A stretch of 64,000 nucleotides of DNA from Mycteria americana. Lineage: Eukaryota > Chordata > Aves > Ciconiiformes > Ciconiidae. Within the stretch, counting starts at the first letter, position 1. Each line of letters opens with the position of its first letter. Shown here piece after piece: positions 25,392-38,800 of the stretch. Below the pieces are notes generated by a model. The model saw only the letters and a list, made by a program, of their open reading frames with translations. It had not been told where the DNA came from and ran no database searches. The DNA lies in the NCBI RefSeq assembly GCF_035582795.1, contig NC_134365.1, forward strand, positions 139,403,077 to 139,467,076, written 5' to 3'. The translations under genes and the position numbers were made by a program.

Positions 25392-28300
25392 TAGAATCAT
25401 AGAATATAATAATAGAATCATTTATGTTGGAAAAGACCCTTAACATCATCGAGTCCAACCATTAACATAGCACTGCCAAGTCCACCACTAAACCATGTCC
25501 CTAAGTGCCACATCTACATGTCTTTTAGATACCTCCAGGGATGGGGACCCAACCACTTCCCTGGGCAGCCTGTTCCAATGCTTGACAACCCTTTCGGTGA
25601 AGAAATTTTTCCTAATATCCAGTCTAAACCTCCCCTGGCACAACTTGAGGCCATTTCCTCTCGCCCTATCACTTGTTACCTGGGAGAAGAGACTGACACC
25701 CACCTCGCTACAGCCTCCTTTCAGGTAGTTGTAGAGAGCAATAAGGTCTCCCCTCAGCCTCCTTTTCTCTGGACTAAACAACCCCAGTTCCCTCAGCCAC
25801 TCCTCAGAAGACTTCTGCTCCAGACCCTTCACCAGCTTCCTTGCCCTTCTCTGGACACGCTCCAGCACCTCCATGTCTCTCTTGTAGTGAGGGGCCCAAA
25901 ACTGAACACAGCATTCGAGGTGCGGCCTCACCTGTGCCGCGTACAGGGGGACGATCACTTCCCTAGTCCTGCTGGCCACACGATTCCTGATACAAGCCAG
26001 GATGCTGTTGGCCTTCTTGGCCACCTGGGCACACTGCTGGCTCATATTCAGCCGGCTGTCCAACAACACCCCCAGGTCCTCTTCCACCTGGCAGCTTTCC
26101 AGCCACTCTTCCCCAAGCCTGTAGAGTTGCATGGGGTTGCTGTGGCCCAAGTGCAGGACCCGACACTTGGCCTTGTTGAAGCTCATACAATTGGCCTCAG
26201 CCCATCGATCCAGCCTGTCCAGATGCCTCCAAAGAGCCTTCCTACCCTCCAGCAGATCAACACTCCCGCACAACTTGGTGTCATCTGCCAACTTACTGAG
26301 GGTGCCCTCGATGCCCTCGTCCACATCGTTGATAAAGATATTAAACAGAACTGGCCCAATACTGAGCCCTGGGGAACACCACCTGTGACCGGCCACCAAC
26401 TGGATTTAACTCCATTCACCACCACTCTCTGGGCTCGGCCATCCAGCCAGTTTTTTACCCAGCAAAGAGTACGCCCATCCAAGCCATGAGCAGCCAGTTT
26501 CTCCAGGAGAATGCTGTGGGAAACGGTGTCAAAGGCTTTACTAACGTTTAGGTAGACAACATCCACAGCCTCTCCCTCATCCACTAAGCGGGTCAGCTTG
26601 TCACAGAAGGACATCAGGTTACTCAAGCAGGACCTGCCTTTCATAAACCCATGCTGGCTGGGCCTGATCACCTGGTTGTCCCGTACGTGCTGTGTCATAG
26701 CACTCAAGATCATCTGCTCCATAACCTTCCCTGGCACCAAGGTCAGACTGACAGGCCTGCGGTTCCCCGGTTCCTCTTTCTGGCCCTTCTTGTAGATGGG
26801 CATCACATTTGCTGACTTCCAGTCAACTGGGACCTCCCCGGATAGCCAGGACTGCTGATAAAGGATTGAAAGTGGCTTGGTGAGCACTTCTGCCAGCTCC
26901 CTCAGTAACCTCGGGTGGATCCCACCTGCCCCCATAGACTTGTGTGTGTCTAAGTGGTGCAGCAGGTCACTAACCATTTCCCTTTGGATTATGGGGGCTT
27001 CATTCTGCTTCCTGTCCCTGTCTTCCAGCTCAGTGCGCTGGTACCCCGAGAACAACTGGTCTTTACTATTAAAGACTGAGGCAAAGAAGGCATTAAGTAC
27101 CTCAGCCTTTTCCTCAGCCTTTGTCACTGTGTTTCCCCCCCCCATCCACTGAGGGATGGAGATTCTCTTTAGCCCTCCTTTTGTTGTTAATGTATTTAGA
27201 GAAACATTTTTACTGTCTTTTACCGCAGTAGCCAGATTAAGTTCCAGTTGGGTGTTGGCACTTCTAATTTTCTCCCTGCATAACCTCACGACATCCTTGT
27301 AGTCCTCCTGAGTGGCCTGCCCTTTCTTCCAAAGGTCATAAACTCTCTTTTTTTTTTTTCCCCGAGATCCAGCCAAAGTGCTCTGTTCAGCCAGGCCGGT
27401 CTTCTTCCCCACCTGCTCATCTTTCGACACATGGGGACAGCCTGCTCCTGCGCCCTTAAGATTTCCTTCTTGAAGGATGTCCAGCCTTCCTGGACTCCTT
27501 TGCCCTTCAGGACTGCCTCCCAAGGGACTCTGTCAACCAGGCCCCTAAACAGGCCAAAGTCTGCCCTCCAGAAGTCCAAGGTAGCAGTTCTGCTGACCCC
27601 GCTCCTTACTTCTCCAAGAATCAAAAACTCTCTCATTTCATGATCGCTATGCCCAAGATGGCCTCCAGCTGTCACATCACCCACCAGTCCTTCTCCATTC
27701 ACAAACAACAGGTCCAGCGGGGCACCTTCCCTAGCTGGCTCCCTCACCAGCTGTGTCAGGAAGTTATCATCTTCCACACACTTCAGGAACCTCCTAGACT
27801 GTTTCCTCTCCGCTGCATTGTATTTCCAGCAGACATCTGGTAAGTTGAAGTCCCCCACAAGAACAAGGGCTAGCAGTCGTGAGACTTCTCCCAGCTGCTT
27901 ATAGAATATTTCATCTGTCTCTTCATCCTGGTTGGGTGGTCTAGAACAGACTGCCACCATGATAGCTGCCTTACTGGCCTTTCCCCTCATTCTTAACCAT
28001 AAACACTTGACCCTTTCATCACCACCATCAAGCTCTAAACAATCAAAACACTCCCTAACGTACATACAGGGCTACCCGACTTCCTCACCTTCCTTGCCTC
28101 TGCCTTCTGAACAGTTTACAGCCATCCATTGCAGCACTCCAGTTGCACGAGTCATCCCACCATGTTTCCATGACAGCAACTATATCACATTTTTCCTGCT
28201 GCACAATGGCTTCCAGCTCCTGCTGTTTGTTGCCCATGCTGCATGCATTGTGTAGATGAACTTCAGGTGGGCTATGCATCCTGCCACCTTTTTTGGTGGA

Positions 28301-28930
28301 GAAGCCCTAATTCCTATGTGACTGTTCTTAGGTGCTTCTGTGGTTTCTAACACATCAACAACACTTGCATCTTTGCTGCCGCATGGATCTAAGCCCCCTA
28401 CCCCGACTGAGATGGCTAAGGAGCATTCATTGTTGCTCTAACAGGCTTGACTTTTTACTCTGTTGCATTTCAAATGCACAGGTGTCACCACTACGGACCC
28501 CAGTCCCCCAGGGCTCTCAGTTTAAAGCTCATTTCACCAAGTTTGCTAGCCTGTTGGCAAAGATTGCTTTGCCTTTTCTTGTGTGGTCGATTCCATCTCT
28601 CCCTAGCAGGTTATAGTAATCAAAGAGTGTCCCATGATCATGAAAGCCAAAAGCCTGATGAAAGCACCAGCCACGTAGCCAAGTGTTGATTTGCATGATG
28701 TGTCTCTTCCTGCCTGCACCCTTTTGTCTAGCTGGTAAAACAGAGGAAAAGATAACCTAAGCACCTATCCCTTTCAGTCACACCCCCAGAGCTTTGTAGT
28801 CTTGCTTGGTTCTGCTGAAGTTGCAGCTTGCCATGTCATTTGTGCCCACATGAAAGAGTGTCTAGTAAGTGTCACAAATGGATGTATTGTTGACCTAAGC
28901 CAGTCAATGGCTATACTTCCATATGGTTTA
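25392..28930 (-). mobile_element. CR1 LINE copy A, 5'-truncated, inactive
   Basis: Chicken repeat 1 (CR1) non-LTR retrotransposon on the minus strand. The 3' tail at the left edge has the characteristic ATTCTATGATTCTA-type end (25392-25430). Moving upstream come the C-terminal reverse transcriptase (RT) region (25488-26399, with LADDTKL as the catalytic DD motif), the RT core (26183-27523) and the endonuclease (27286-28065, with GDFNLPD and GHSDHE). Then come an endonuclease start near 28.28 kb and esterase-like ORF1 remains to about 28.93 kb (HVGTNDMASC, GRDGIDHTRKGK). Frames are broken at an A12 tract (27348-27359) and at a one-base deletion before the GPVLFNIF motif (near 26.36 kb), so it cannot encode an intact ORF2. 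The 5' limit is approximate. Confidence 0.95.
25654..28352 (-). repeat. Left arm of a 2.7-kb inverted repeat (CR1-A versus CR1-C)
   Basis: This stretch of copy A matches copy C (40795-43499) in inverse orientation with very high identity by eye; long blocks differ by a few scattered substitutions. The inner spacer is about 12.4 kb. The pair arose from two insertions of the same subfamily or from duplication. Confidence 0.85.
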
Positions 28931-31410
28931 ATACCAGCTTGCATTTTTAGTGTCCAATAAGGACAGAGGGCCAAGAGGGCACTGTATCAATGTGAAGTGT
29001 AAAAATGAAAATCAAAGACAGATTTATGATTGAGCATGTCCCATAAAAGACTAATAATCAGTAAATAATTAGAGCCAAAATGCTACAGGCATTTAAAGAA
29101 CCTTCAAAACATGCTCTCTGCCTGTCAAGTCTTTGTGGTCTTGCCCACTTTATAGATTTGTGTGTATTATGGGAAGACCAAAAAGCTTTTAAGATTTCAC
29201 AACATACTAGTTACTTCCTCAGCAGCAGTCAATGTCAAAGAAACCCTGTCCCTCTGGCCAGAGGCAGCCAGTCAGGCAAGCAGACTGCCAGCCTTGGCTT
29301 GCCTAGCACAGGGGCTATGACCATTTTGCTGCCTTGCACAGCTTCTTAACTGCCTGTGTCTGATGCTGGTCAAGAGATTTAAAGACAATGAAACCCAGAA
29401 TAATCAACATCATCATTTTTCCCTGGAAAACTCAGTGTTGAAGGCTTGGAGATGCATGGCACACAGAATGCTCTTAAATAACCAGGATTACTTATGCATG
29501 GAATAATATTGACTAAACGCGAATACCCAGTTAAGCAGCTGAAAATCAGATGGTTAGGTAAAGTGTTCAAGCTACATGGAAATGTTTTTTCTCTTTAGCT
29601 GGAACATAAGAAAATACAAAGACCTGCTCAAACAGTATGTGAGAACCCTGTTGAGTGTTGCCTAAGACATGCCTTGCAGGTAACGCAGACTTGGAGATTA
29701 ACTGAGGCTTCCTGTTGTACGTTCTGTTTACTTAGACCACTGTGTCCCCTGTATAACTTTGTGTTTCTGCATTACCGTAGGTAACTATGCTAAACCTACC
29801 TATGCATCTGTGTATCTGGAAGAGTGCTCTACTGACTAGCAGGGCAGCAGATGTGAGAGAAGCCAGATCAAGTCTCACACAGCACCGCACTTCTGCTGTC
29901 TAGATTCAACAGCCAAATGGAGTCACTTTGGGGATTTGTTCAGTCAGCTTTTGAATACAAAGGTTCAGTATAGAAGGAAAAAATGTAAAAGTCCACTGCA
30001 GACCTTGAATTCAGTGTAGTCACATGAGATTCGTATCAGTAATCTGGTACTGTACTACACCACAGCCTTTCCTCTACCATGATTTCCTTTCCCATTGCCA
30101 GGAAGTGCTACAGCACTTTCTTCTTTTCTGCAGATCCTCAGGAAAAAGGCATGTAGCTAAATGTCCCAGCTGGTAGCCATGAGTATCATTCATACAATTA
30201 CTCAGGGAAAGCTAACCTGGACTAACCCGGCCATGCCTGTGAATTCACATTCCATTATTTTCAACTCTTGTGAAGTCATTTGTTAAGAATCAAAATAACC
30301 TTCATTTGGTTTATAGCAATTCACCTTGGAAACTCACCTAGATGGAGGCCACTGGGTAAGACAGTTCACCAGTGTCTTCAGTACGGTCTAACCAATCAAC
30401 TTTAGGGGACGATTAACTTTTCTGGTTTCCTGATGTAGAAAAGCACTTGGATGAAAATGATGAATAAGAATAATCAGAGTAAGTGGGGAGCTAATTGGGA
30501 GAAGATAAAATGCATTCATTTCCTCCTACCACCCTACCTTTTTTTTAGAACTCTTTTTCCTCCACTAATATGGGCAGGGATGTGGGAGGGAGAAAGAAGG
30601 GCTCTACCATTGATATTAATTACATGGAAAACTGAAGGTCTTTCTTTGAATGACAAGGCACATTGCCAAAGAAAAACCTGGATATCTTCTTGTAAATATT
30701 TTGCCTTCCTTCTTTTCCAAGGGACACACTATGTTATGCATGTAAAAGACTTTATTAGATTAATGAAAAACCAAAGCATGCCTATCCTAACCAAATGGCC
30801 CATGGTGCCCCAGCTCCTGCCTACCTCCATCTCTTGCTTTACCAGACCAACATAGCCCAGGGGCCAGGGTTGTTAGCCAAGGCAGGTGCCCATGGAGCAT
30901 GGCAGAGAGGTCGCAGGGAAACCACAGAGACTCTCTGCACCGCAGGGCATGTCTCACCATCACATAGATACCATTTACTTTTATCCGTCAATGCACGCCA
31001 CGGCAGACTGTGAAGTGCTGACCCTCGCCAGCCACGGACACAGTACCTGTGTCCACAGTACCTGCAGCCACTGAGGGAAATACTGACAACCACCGTGGAT
31101 CAAACTCCAGCAGCCTGTCTTCCTTTAAAAGAAGGAAGGAAAACCTCTGCTGCTAACTGGGGGTCAAACCACAGATTTGCTGTGCTTGAGGAAAAGTTAA
31201 TTAGAATCAACCTTTAAAGATTTGCTAAACCAAATTAAAACCCTCTCTCCAAGCACTAGAGCAGGACTTGGGCAAGGTGAGAATGCAGTCTAGATCGCCA
31301 CAAACTTTCTACACGAACTCATACTCGGCCACAGAACTCAGGCACTTAATTTTAGGTGCTTACCTAAGCTCCTCAGTTCCTTGCCATCAACCTGGGCTGC
31401 ACTGACATTC

Positions 31411-31439
31411 AAGAGAGAGAGGGAGAGAGGAGAGAGAGG
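31411..31439. repeat. Short GA-rich repeat
   Basis: A run of AGAGAGAGAGGGAGAGAGGA type. Simple sequence. Confidence 0.85.
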
Positions 31440-33172
31440 CCCCTCTGCAGGCACTGCTCAGCTCTGGACATGGAGGGAGGTCTGCCTGACTACATGCTGA
31501 ACAGAGACTAACACTGCAGGTTTAGGTGCCTCAAATTAGATGTAATGAATCTGGGCCTTAAAAGTCTTCATAAATATGATTGTAGGTTTCTTAACAAGTC
31601 AAAAAATGCCTTTTGAGACGTTTGCAATGCTCAGATTTTGAACTCTCACATATTGCAGTGTTTTTAGGAACCTAAGTGTTGTTGCAGAGCCAGCCTAGCT
31701 CCTACCATCTTTGTGCTTCATTTCTTTGTATATCATTCCGTTTCCTGATACTCTTTTAATGCATTAGCCATTTTAACTGTAGACTGTTACATTCTGGTGC
31801 TATGTGTAACACTTTATGTATGTTATAGTACCAGAACAAATTTTAAAAATGTTTTAATTAGAAGAAACAAGCAATGCTGACTTGTGCAACATCTTTGCAA
31901 TGAGAAGCTAGCTTAGAAGTACAGCTACAGTATGCATGTGAACTGTCCTTTTCTCTGTGATCTACACTTGATCTAATCTGCTGAGCTTAACTAGCACATG
32001 CACAAACCCATGGTGATTTAGGGTATTCTTAAAATATTCAGCAACAATACAGCTAGGTGTTTCTGAAGGAATTTTTTCTGTAGGTGTTCCATATGTATTT
32101 TAAGAGGTAAAAGAGGGAAAGGCTAGAGAAAAAAGAACACCTCAGAAGTTATAGCAATTTGAAAAGACATTATTATATTAGTTCTGTAGGACAGTAGTAC
32201 AAATAAATGCTAGCCAGTTAGTACTAGCACAAATAAATGCTTTCCTTTCCTGTCATTATGTATTGCAGCTTCTAACCACAATAGTAAATTTGAACATTTA
32301 GAAAGCAGAAATATGTTCTTGAAAGTCTTCCACAACAGTTCTAGTCAAAGAGGTCTAAGAGCAAATTTAAAATGAAATTTTAACCTACCATTTTCTGTGT
32401 GCTTCCCGGTCTGGCAGATTTGTCGTTGGAGGAGACTGTAAATCAGAGCAGAATAAAACAGCATAAAAGAGGCCCCCACAGGTTCAGGTGAGGTGCAGAG
32501 GAGACTATAAAATGACATATATAAAATGACATCTATAAAAAGAACTCACTCAAGATAACAGCAGTAATCATTACTCTATCACTACACTTCAGCTGGACTG
32601 CGACTTGAGAAATAATTAAATGTGAAACAACTGCTGCAACCTACTTCCTCAAACATTTGCACTTAAAATTAAAACAGCAGTACCTCAGTTACTCCTCCAC
32701 CCCCCACAAAAATAACTGAGTACTCTTATTTTTTCCCTTTTAAGCAAATTCTCACATGACTCATACATCCATGCACTGTTGTGACAAAAGTTTTTTTCCT
32801 TTTGGTCTCATATGTTGCAATTTGCTCTCTTCTTTGCTACTTTTGAACACAGTTTTCATTTCAAACTGTGCATTTTACCTAGCTACAGTGTCATACCATA
32901 AAGAACTATAATAAGACCTACTCCAAGAAGATGAATATCCTAGCTGCAGGGAACCCCAGAGGAGGGCAATTGCAAAATATGTGGCAACAGAGAGTAAGAT
33001 CAATCAGCTAGGAGACAAATGCGTTACATAAGGGTAAAATTCACTTCAGAAAACTAAGAGTTGCAGAAGCTCAAGTTCCTTCTTTTTCTCCCCCTTTTTT
33101 AGTGTAAGCTGCATGAACAAAGAGACAGAAATTGTTAATTAACATTAACAATTTTTTATATTTTTAAGTTTA

Positions 33173-33173
<1 letters not shown>

Positions 33174-33219
<46 letters not shown>
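33174..33219. repeat. (TAA)n microsatellite, about 15 units
   Basis: An uninterrupted trinucleotide run of about 46 bases. Read on the minus strand it gives a run of leucines, creating a spurious 155-codon frame. Confidence 0.95.
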
Positions 33220-35753
33220 TGGGATTCATTTCTGCTGCTAATAGCTTCAAGAACTGGGACAAATCTCTTAAGCTGAATACTTTGTGGAAGAAATGTGTAT
33301 TGAGTGAATGGGACTTCAGGGAAGGGAACCAAAATGAACCAGGAAAAAAAGGATAGTGGTAAGGGCATAGGAAACTGCATACAAAAAGATGAAAACTGTG
33401 TGGGAGAGTATAGAAGGGACCAAGTGAAAGATGACATGGACAGACTTAAGCGGGTGACAATCCAGCATTTCATGGAACATGGTGTCTGTTTGAGAGTTTC
33501 ACACTTAGAAGTTTCTATGCTTAGCAGGACAGACGAGTTCAATGGATATTTATTGGGGGTAGGGGGGGAGGTTATCTCTTCTTTCCCTACATATTTTTCT
33601 TTACATTTTAAATAGCAGTTCATAATTTCTCTGACTGTGGTGGAGCTGAGGAACTCATTTCGGAAGACTGGAACCTGAAGAATGAACAGGGGAAGAATTT
33701 ACAATCATACTTTAAAATTCCCTGGGTTTACTGGCTGAGTCCTATAGACATAAACAAAAACAAGGAAGTGTACAGCATCATTACTGTTTCAATCAAGGGC
33801 TAGGCAAGGGCTCGTTAATGTACTATAGGTTCAGGACTATATTTCTCACCTTTGTGCCTGATTACTAGAAGTACTGTAATAAAGTACGATTCCTCTGCAA
33901 TTTACTGGTAACCTGATTTTTCTTTTCACTCAAGATGCACTGAGGTTTTCATTGGGGGTTATTATAACTAATGCAGACATCTCACTAAAATCCTGCTGTG
34001 TTCTGCAAGGCCATTCAATGCATTTCTGGTAGGAGGAAAACCTTCATTGTGAACACACTACACTACCTATTCCACTCCGAATATTTCACAGATTGTACAT
34101 CACCAGAAGAGAGAGTTAGCTTTGATGCATTTGTAGTTGTTCACCTTGTTGTAAAGCAAATGTGCTTAATTAGTTGTGAAATAAAAGAATGACTTGGCAC
34201 AAGCTGGACTGTGAAAGCTGATTTCTTCAAGCACCTAACCACATCCCTAGTATATGACACTGGAACATCACTTAAACATGAGATGCTTAATGCCCACTCG
34301 ATTTGGTTGTACGTAGGTTTTCTAAAGCACAGTGTCCAGTCAGCCAACCCTGTAATTTTTGACAGCTGCTCAGTGTCTTTGCAGATCTCCCTTGCAGTCT
34401 ATACCTTCAAACTTCAGAAATTTTAATAGCTGTACCGACACTTTGCCTTTTCTTTTGGACTAAGGCTGATTTTATTTTTTTCATATTAGGAACTCGCTGT
34501 CACCCAGCCAAGAGCACATAAGTTTCAATTCCACGCAGAGTGAAACTGCAACTTTAGCTGAACGTTAATAGAAACACAGGGCGCTTTTTTTGCCTTTTTT
34601 TAAACCTATGAAATGTGGGAAGCAAAATACAGCAATATTTCCCTTCAAAAGGTGGGGGGTAAATGCAGGGGAGCGCAGCAGTCCAGAACTTCAGAACTAT
34701 AATTTGATTTTTAGAGGCACAGGGAGTCACCGATTTACTGATTTTAAAAGTTCAGGTTTCCCTCAGACATTGTGCAAAATCTCTTTTGCCTCCTGTGAAA
34801 CACAAAGTAACTGAAAGCAGAAGAGTACTTCCTACTGTTCCACGTGCTAGGGGAGGACCCACTGGTAACCACGCATGTATTTTGCCACCTCTGTGAGTGA
34901 AGAATATAATTTAAAATAGAGCAGGAGTCTTTAATTGCCTTAATCCATCATCTACAGGTTTGGTTTTCAGTTAGACTGAAATTGGACTGGTGAACATTAC
35001 GTTTTCTTTTTTCTTTTCTTTTGTCTTCTAAAGGAAAACTTACAGCAAGTTGCTTTAGTTTATTTATCAAAATCAGGATTATACTGTATTTATCTTAAAG
35101 GTGGGTAGTTTACTCAAAGTCTTAAAGTCTTGCAGTAATGTCTTTTCTCTAATGTGCTAATGCTCATACCAATAATTATAATACAGCCCCACGTATTCAT
35201 GGTTAATACCTCGTTCAGTGTAACGTTGCATAATTTACCCAGGAAACTCTCAGAGATAAGTTAAGTTGCTCAATTTTTGAAACACATAAGTTGACTCTTC
35301 AAACTGATGTAGGCAGACGTACGAAAAGAACCACAAAGAGAAATGGATAGCAAAATTGAGGAAATGATAACAAAATCACTTGCAGAAGCCCTAAGGGATG
35401 TAAAAATGTAGGATCCCTGCTGATAGCACTTGCAGAAATGTGTTTGCAGGCACTAAAAATAACAAAAACAATAAACAGAAGACAACAGTAGAAAAGATTG
35501 GCCTACAACAAGGGCAGAGGAAGCTCTCAGAGCTCTGGTGAGGGAGGACACCCTCACAGATCTGCACTAAGAGCTTACCCAACTGCCTGGTGCGCTGACA
35601 TATGACCAAGAGAGCCACTAGCATCACAGAGATAGACTTTCCCATTCCTGAAAGCTGAGGCTACACCAGGCTATCCCAGTGCCAAGACTGACCATTTGGT
35701 GTTTACAACAGGTTAAAACTGTTTGCTGAAAGCAAAGGCGCCTGGCATTCAAA

Positions 35754-35855
35754 GAATAGAATAGAATAGAATAGGGTAGAGTAGAATAGAATAGAATAGA
35801 ATAGAATAGAATAGAATAGAATAGAATAGAATAGAATAGAATAGAATAGAATAGA
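35754..35855. repeat. (GAATA)n pentanucleotide array at the CR1-B 3' end
   Basis: About 20 units of GAATA with a few variant units (ggtaga, gtaga) near its left part. It directly abuts the 3' end of CR1-B, whose minus-strand reading ends in repeated TATTC. The array probably expanded from the short tail repeat of the LINE. Confidence 0.95.
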
Positions 35856-35856
35856 A

Positions 35857-38800
35857 ATATACTATTTCAGTTGGAAGGGACCTGCAATGATCATCTAGTC
35901 CAACTGCCTTACCAGTTCAGGGCTGACCAAAAGTTAGAGCATGTTACTAAGGTCATTGTCCAAATGCCTTTTAGACACTGACAGGCCTGGGGCATTGACC
36001 ACCTCTCTAGGAAGCCTGTTCCAGTGTTTGACCTCCCTCGGTAAAGAAATGCTTCCTCATGTCCAGTCTAAACCTTCCCTGGTGCAGCTTTGAGCCATTC
36101 CCGCGCGTCCTGTCACTGGATCCCAGGGAGAAGAGATCAGCACCTCCCTCTCCACGTCCCCGCCTCAGGAAGCTGCAGAGAGCAATGAGGTCACCCCTCA
36201 GCCTCCTTTTCTCCAAACTAGACAAACCCAAAGTCCTCAGCCACTCCTCACAGGACATGCCTTCCAGCCCTTTCACCGGCTTTGTTGCCCTCCTCTGGAT
36301 GCATTCAAGGATCTTCACATCCTTCTTAAATTGTGCGGCCCAGAACTGCACACAGTACTTGAGGTGAGGCCACACCAACGCTGAATACTGTGGGATAATC
36401 ACTGCTTTTGGCTGGCTGGTTGTGCTGTGTTTGATGCACCCAGGGTGTGGTTTGCCCTCTGGGCTGCCAGAGCACACTGCTGACTCATGTTGAGCCTGCT
36501 GCCAACCAGCCCCCCCAGATCCCTTTCTGCAGGGCTGCTCTCCAGCCACTCCTCTCCCAATTTATACTTGTGCCCGGCGTTACTCCAGCCTAGGTGCAGA
36601 ATCTGGCATTTGGACTTGTTAAATTTCATCCCATTAATCATTGCCCCATGCTCCAATCTGTCTAGATCCCTCTGCAAGGCCTCTTGTCCCTCAAGACACT
36701 CAACAGCACCTCCCAGTTTGGTATCATCAGCAAATTCGCTAATGGTGCATTCAACTCCTGCAGCCAGATCATGGGTAAATGTATTGAACAGAACTGTCCC
36801 TAGAATTGAACCCTGAGGAACATGGCTGGTGACTGGTCGCCAGCCAGATGTAGCCCCATTCACTACAACCCTTTGAGCTCTGCCCTTCTGCCAGTTCTTC
36901 ACCCAACTCACCGTGAACCCACTCATCTCACAGTTGGACAACTTGTCCAGAAGGATGCTGTGAGGGACAGTACGAAAAGCCTTAGTAAAATCCAGAAAAA
37001 CTATAAACACCGCCTTCCCTTCATCCACTAGGCAGGTGTCTTTATCATAGAAGGATATCAAATTAGATAAACAGGACTTTCCTTTTGTGAACCCATGTTG
37101 ACTGTGCCTGATGATTGCATTATTCTTTAAATGCCTTTCAGTAGTACCTAGTATAATCTCCATAATTTTTCCAGGAACTGAGGTTAGACTAACAGGTCTG
37201 TAGTTCCCTGGGTCTTCCCTCACGTCCTTTTTGTAGATTGGAATAACATTGCCTAGCTTCCAGTCAGCAGGGACCTGCCCAGACTCCCAAGACCTCTGGT
37301 AGATGATTGAGAGGGGTCCTGCCATAACATCCACTAACTCCTTCAGAATTCTGGGATGAATCCCATCAGGCCCCATGGACTTGTGAACATTCAGGTGATA
37401 CAGCTGGTCCCTTACAGTTTCAGTGTCCACAAATGGAAAGTCACTGTTCCCACACTTGTGGTCCTCTGACTCAGCGGACTGGGCAGCCCAAGGTCTATCA
37501 ATACTATTAAAGACTGAGGCAAAAACCACACTGAATGCCTCTGCTTTTTCTTCATCCCTATTAGTCAGATGACCATCTTCACAAGTATCAGTCCAATGCT
37601 TTCTTTAGACCTCCTCTTGCTATCAATATACTTAAAAAAAGCCTTTCTTGTTATCTGAAACAACACTAGCCAGTTCCAGCTCCAACTGAGCTTTGGCCTT
37701 TTGTGTCTTCTCCCTGCATAAATGAACCACAGCTCTGTACTATTCCTGTGACCTTGCTTCTAGAGATCATACAGTTTCTTTTTCCTCTTGAGCTCCATGA
37801 GGAGTTCCCTGTTCAGCCAAGCTGGTCTTCTGCCCCTCTGCTTGACTGACTTACAACACAGTGGAATCACCTGCTCCTGTGCTTCTAAAAGGTGGTTCTT
37901 AAAGACTGACCAGTACTCGTGGACTCCTAAGCCCTAAAAAGCAGATTCCCAGGGTCCTCTGCTGAGTAGCTCCCTGAATAGCTTCAAGTTTGCTCTCCTG
38001 AAGTCCATGGTAGCAACTCTGCTGTCCTTTTTTCTCATTACACTGAAAATTTTAAACTCAACTATTTCGTGATCGCTGTGGCCAAGACAGCCACCTACCA
38101 TCATATCCCCGAGTCCTCCTCTATTCACAAACAGCAAATCTAGGAGGGCATCTTTCCTAGTTGGCTCACTGAGTACCTGTCACAAGAAGCTATACCTGCT
38201 ACAAACTTCAAGAATTTCCAAGACCTGGTCATCACAGCAGTATGATATTCCCAGTTGATGTCTGGGAAGTTGAAATCTCCCATAAGGACAGGGGCTACCG
38301 ATCCAGAAATTTCTCCTCTTTGCCTATAGAATAACTCATCAGTGCTTACATCCTGGCTGGGCAATCAGTAGTAGACACCCATGACAACATCTCCTTTGTT
38401 TTCCATCCCCCTAATCCTCACCCAGAGGCTCTCAACCACATCATCACTAACTGTAAGGGCTGTGCAATCAATCCTCTCCCTTACTCGCAGTGCAGCACCT
38501 CCACCTCACCTGCCCTGCCTATCCCTCTGAACAGCCTGTAGCCCTCAGTCCCAGCACTCCAATCGTGGGACTCATTCCACCAAGTCTCACTAATACCAAT
38601 GGTATCGTAGCTCTGGGAGCTGACCAATGCTTCCAGTTTATCCTGTTTTTTTCTCATACTGCGTGTATTGGTGTACAAGCATTTCAGATACACTCCTGAG
38701 CCCTGGGTGGTCCCAGGAGCAGTGTAAATGTTCCCACTAGGATTGCCACCATATGGCGATACCATGCCAACCCTTGGCTTACCTACTGCAATCCTGTTGG

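Larger units (their letters stand above)
28931..35753. other. Intergenic or intronic region between CR1-A and CR1-B
   Basis: No exon or gene was recognised. Open frames of up to about 155 codons are present, but the longest (33156-33623 minus) is a translated TAA microsatellite. A TLR7 5' untranslated exon may lie here; I cannot locate it from sequence alone. The region contains two simple repeats listed separately. Confidence 0.5.

Noticed and set aside
25518-26489. 323-codon plus-strand frame
   Set aside because: Antisense shadow of the CR1-A reverse transcriptase; the minus strand carries the RT motifs.
30451-30855. 134-codon plus-strand frame as a possible upstream TLR7 or unknown exon
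   Set aside because: Wrong strand for TLR7, and no recognisable protein features.
33156-33623. 155-codon minus-strand frame with a long leucine run
   Set aside because: The leucines are a translated (TAA)n microsatellite, and the rest resembles no known protein.
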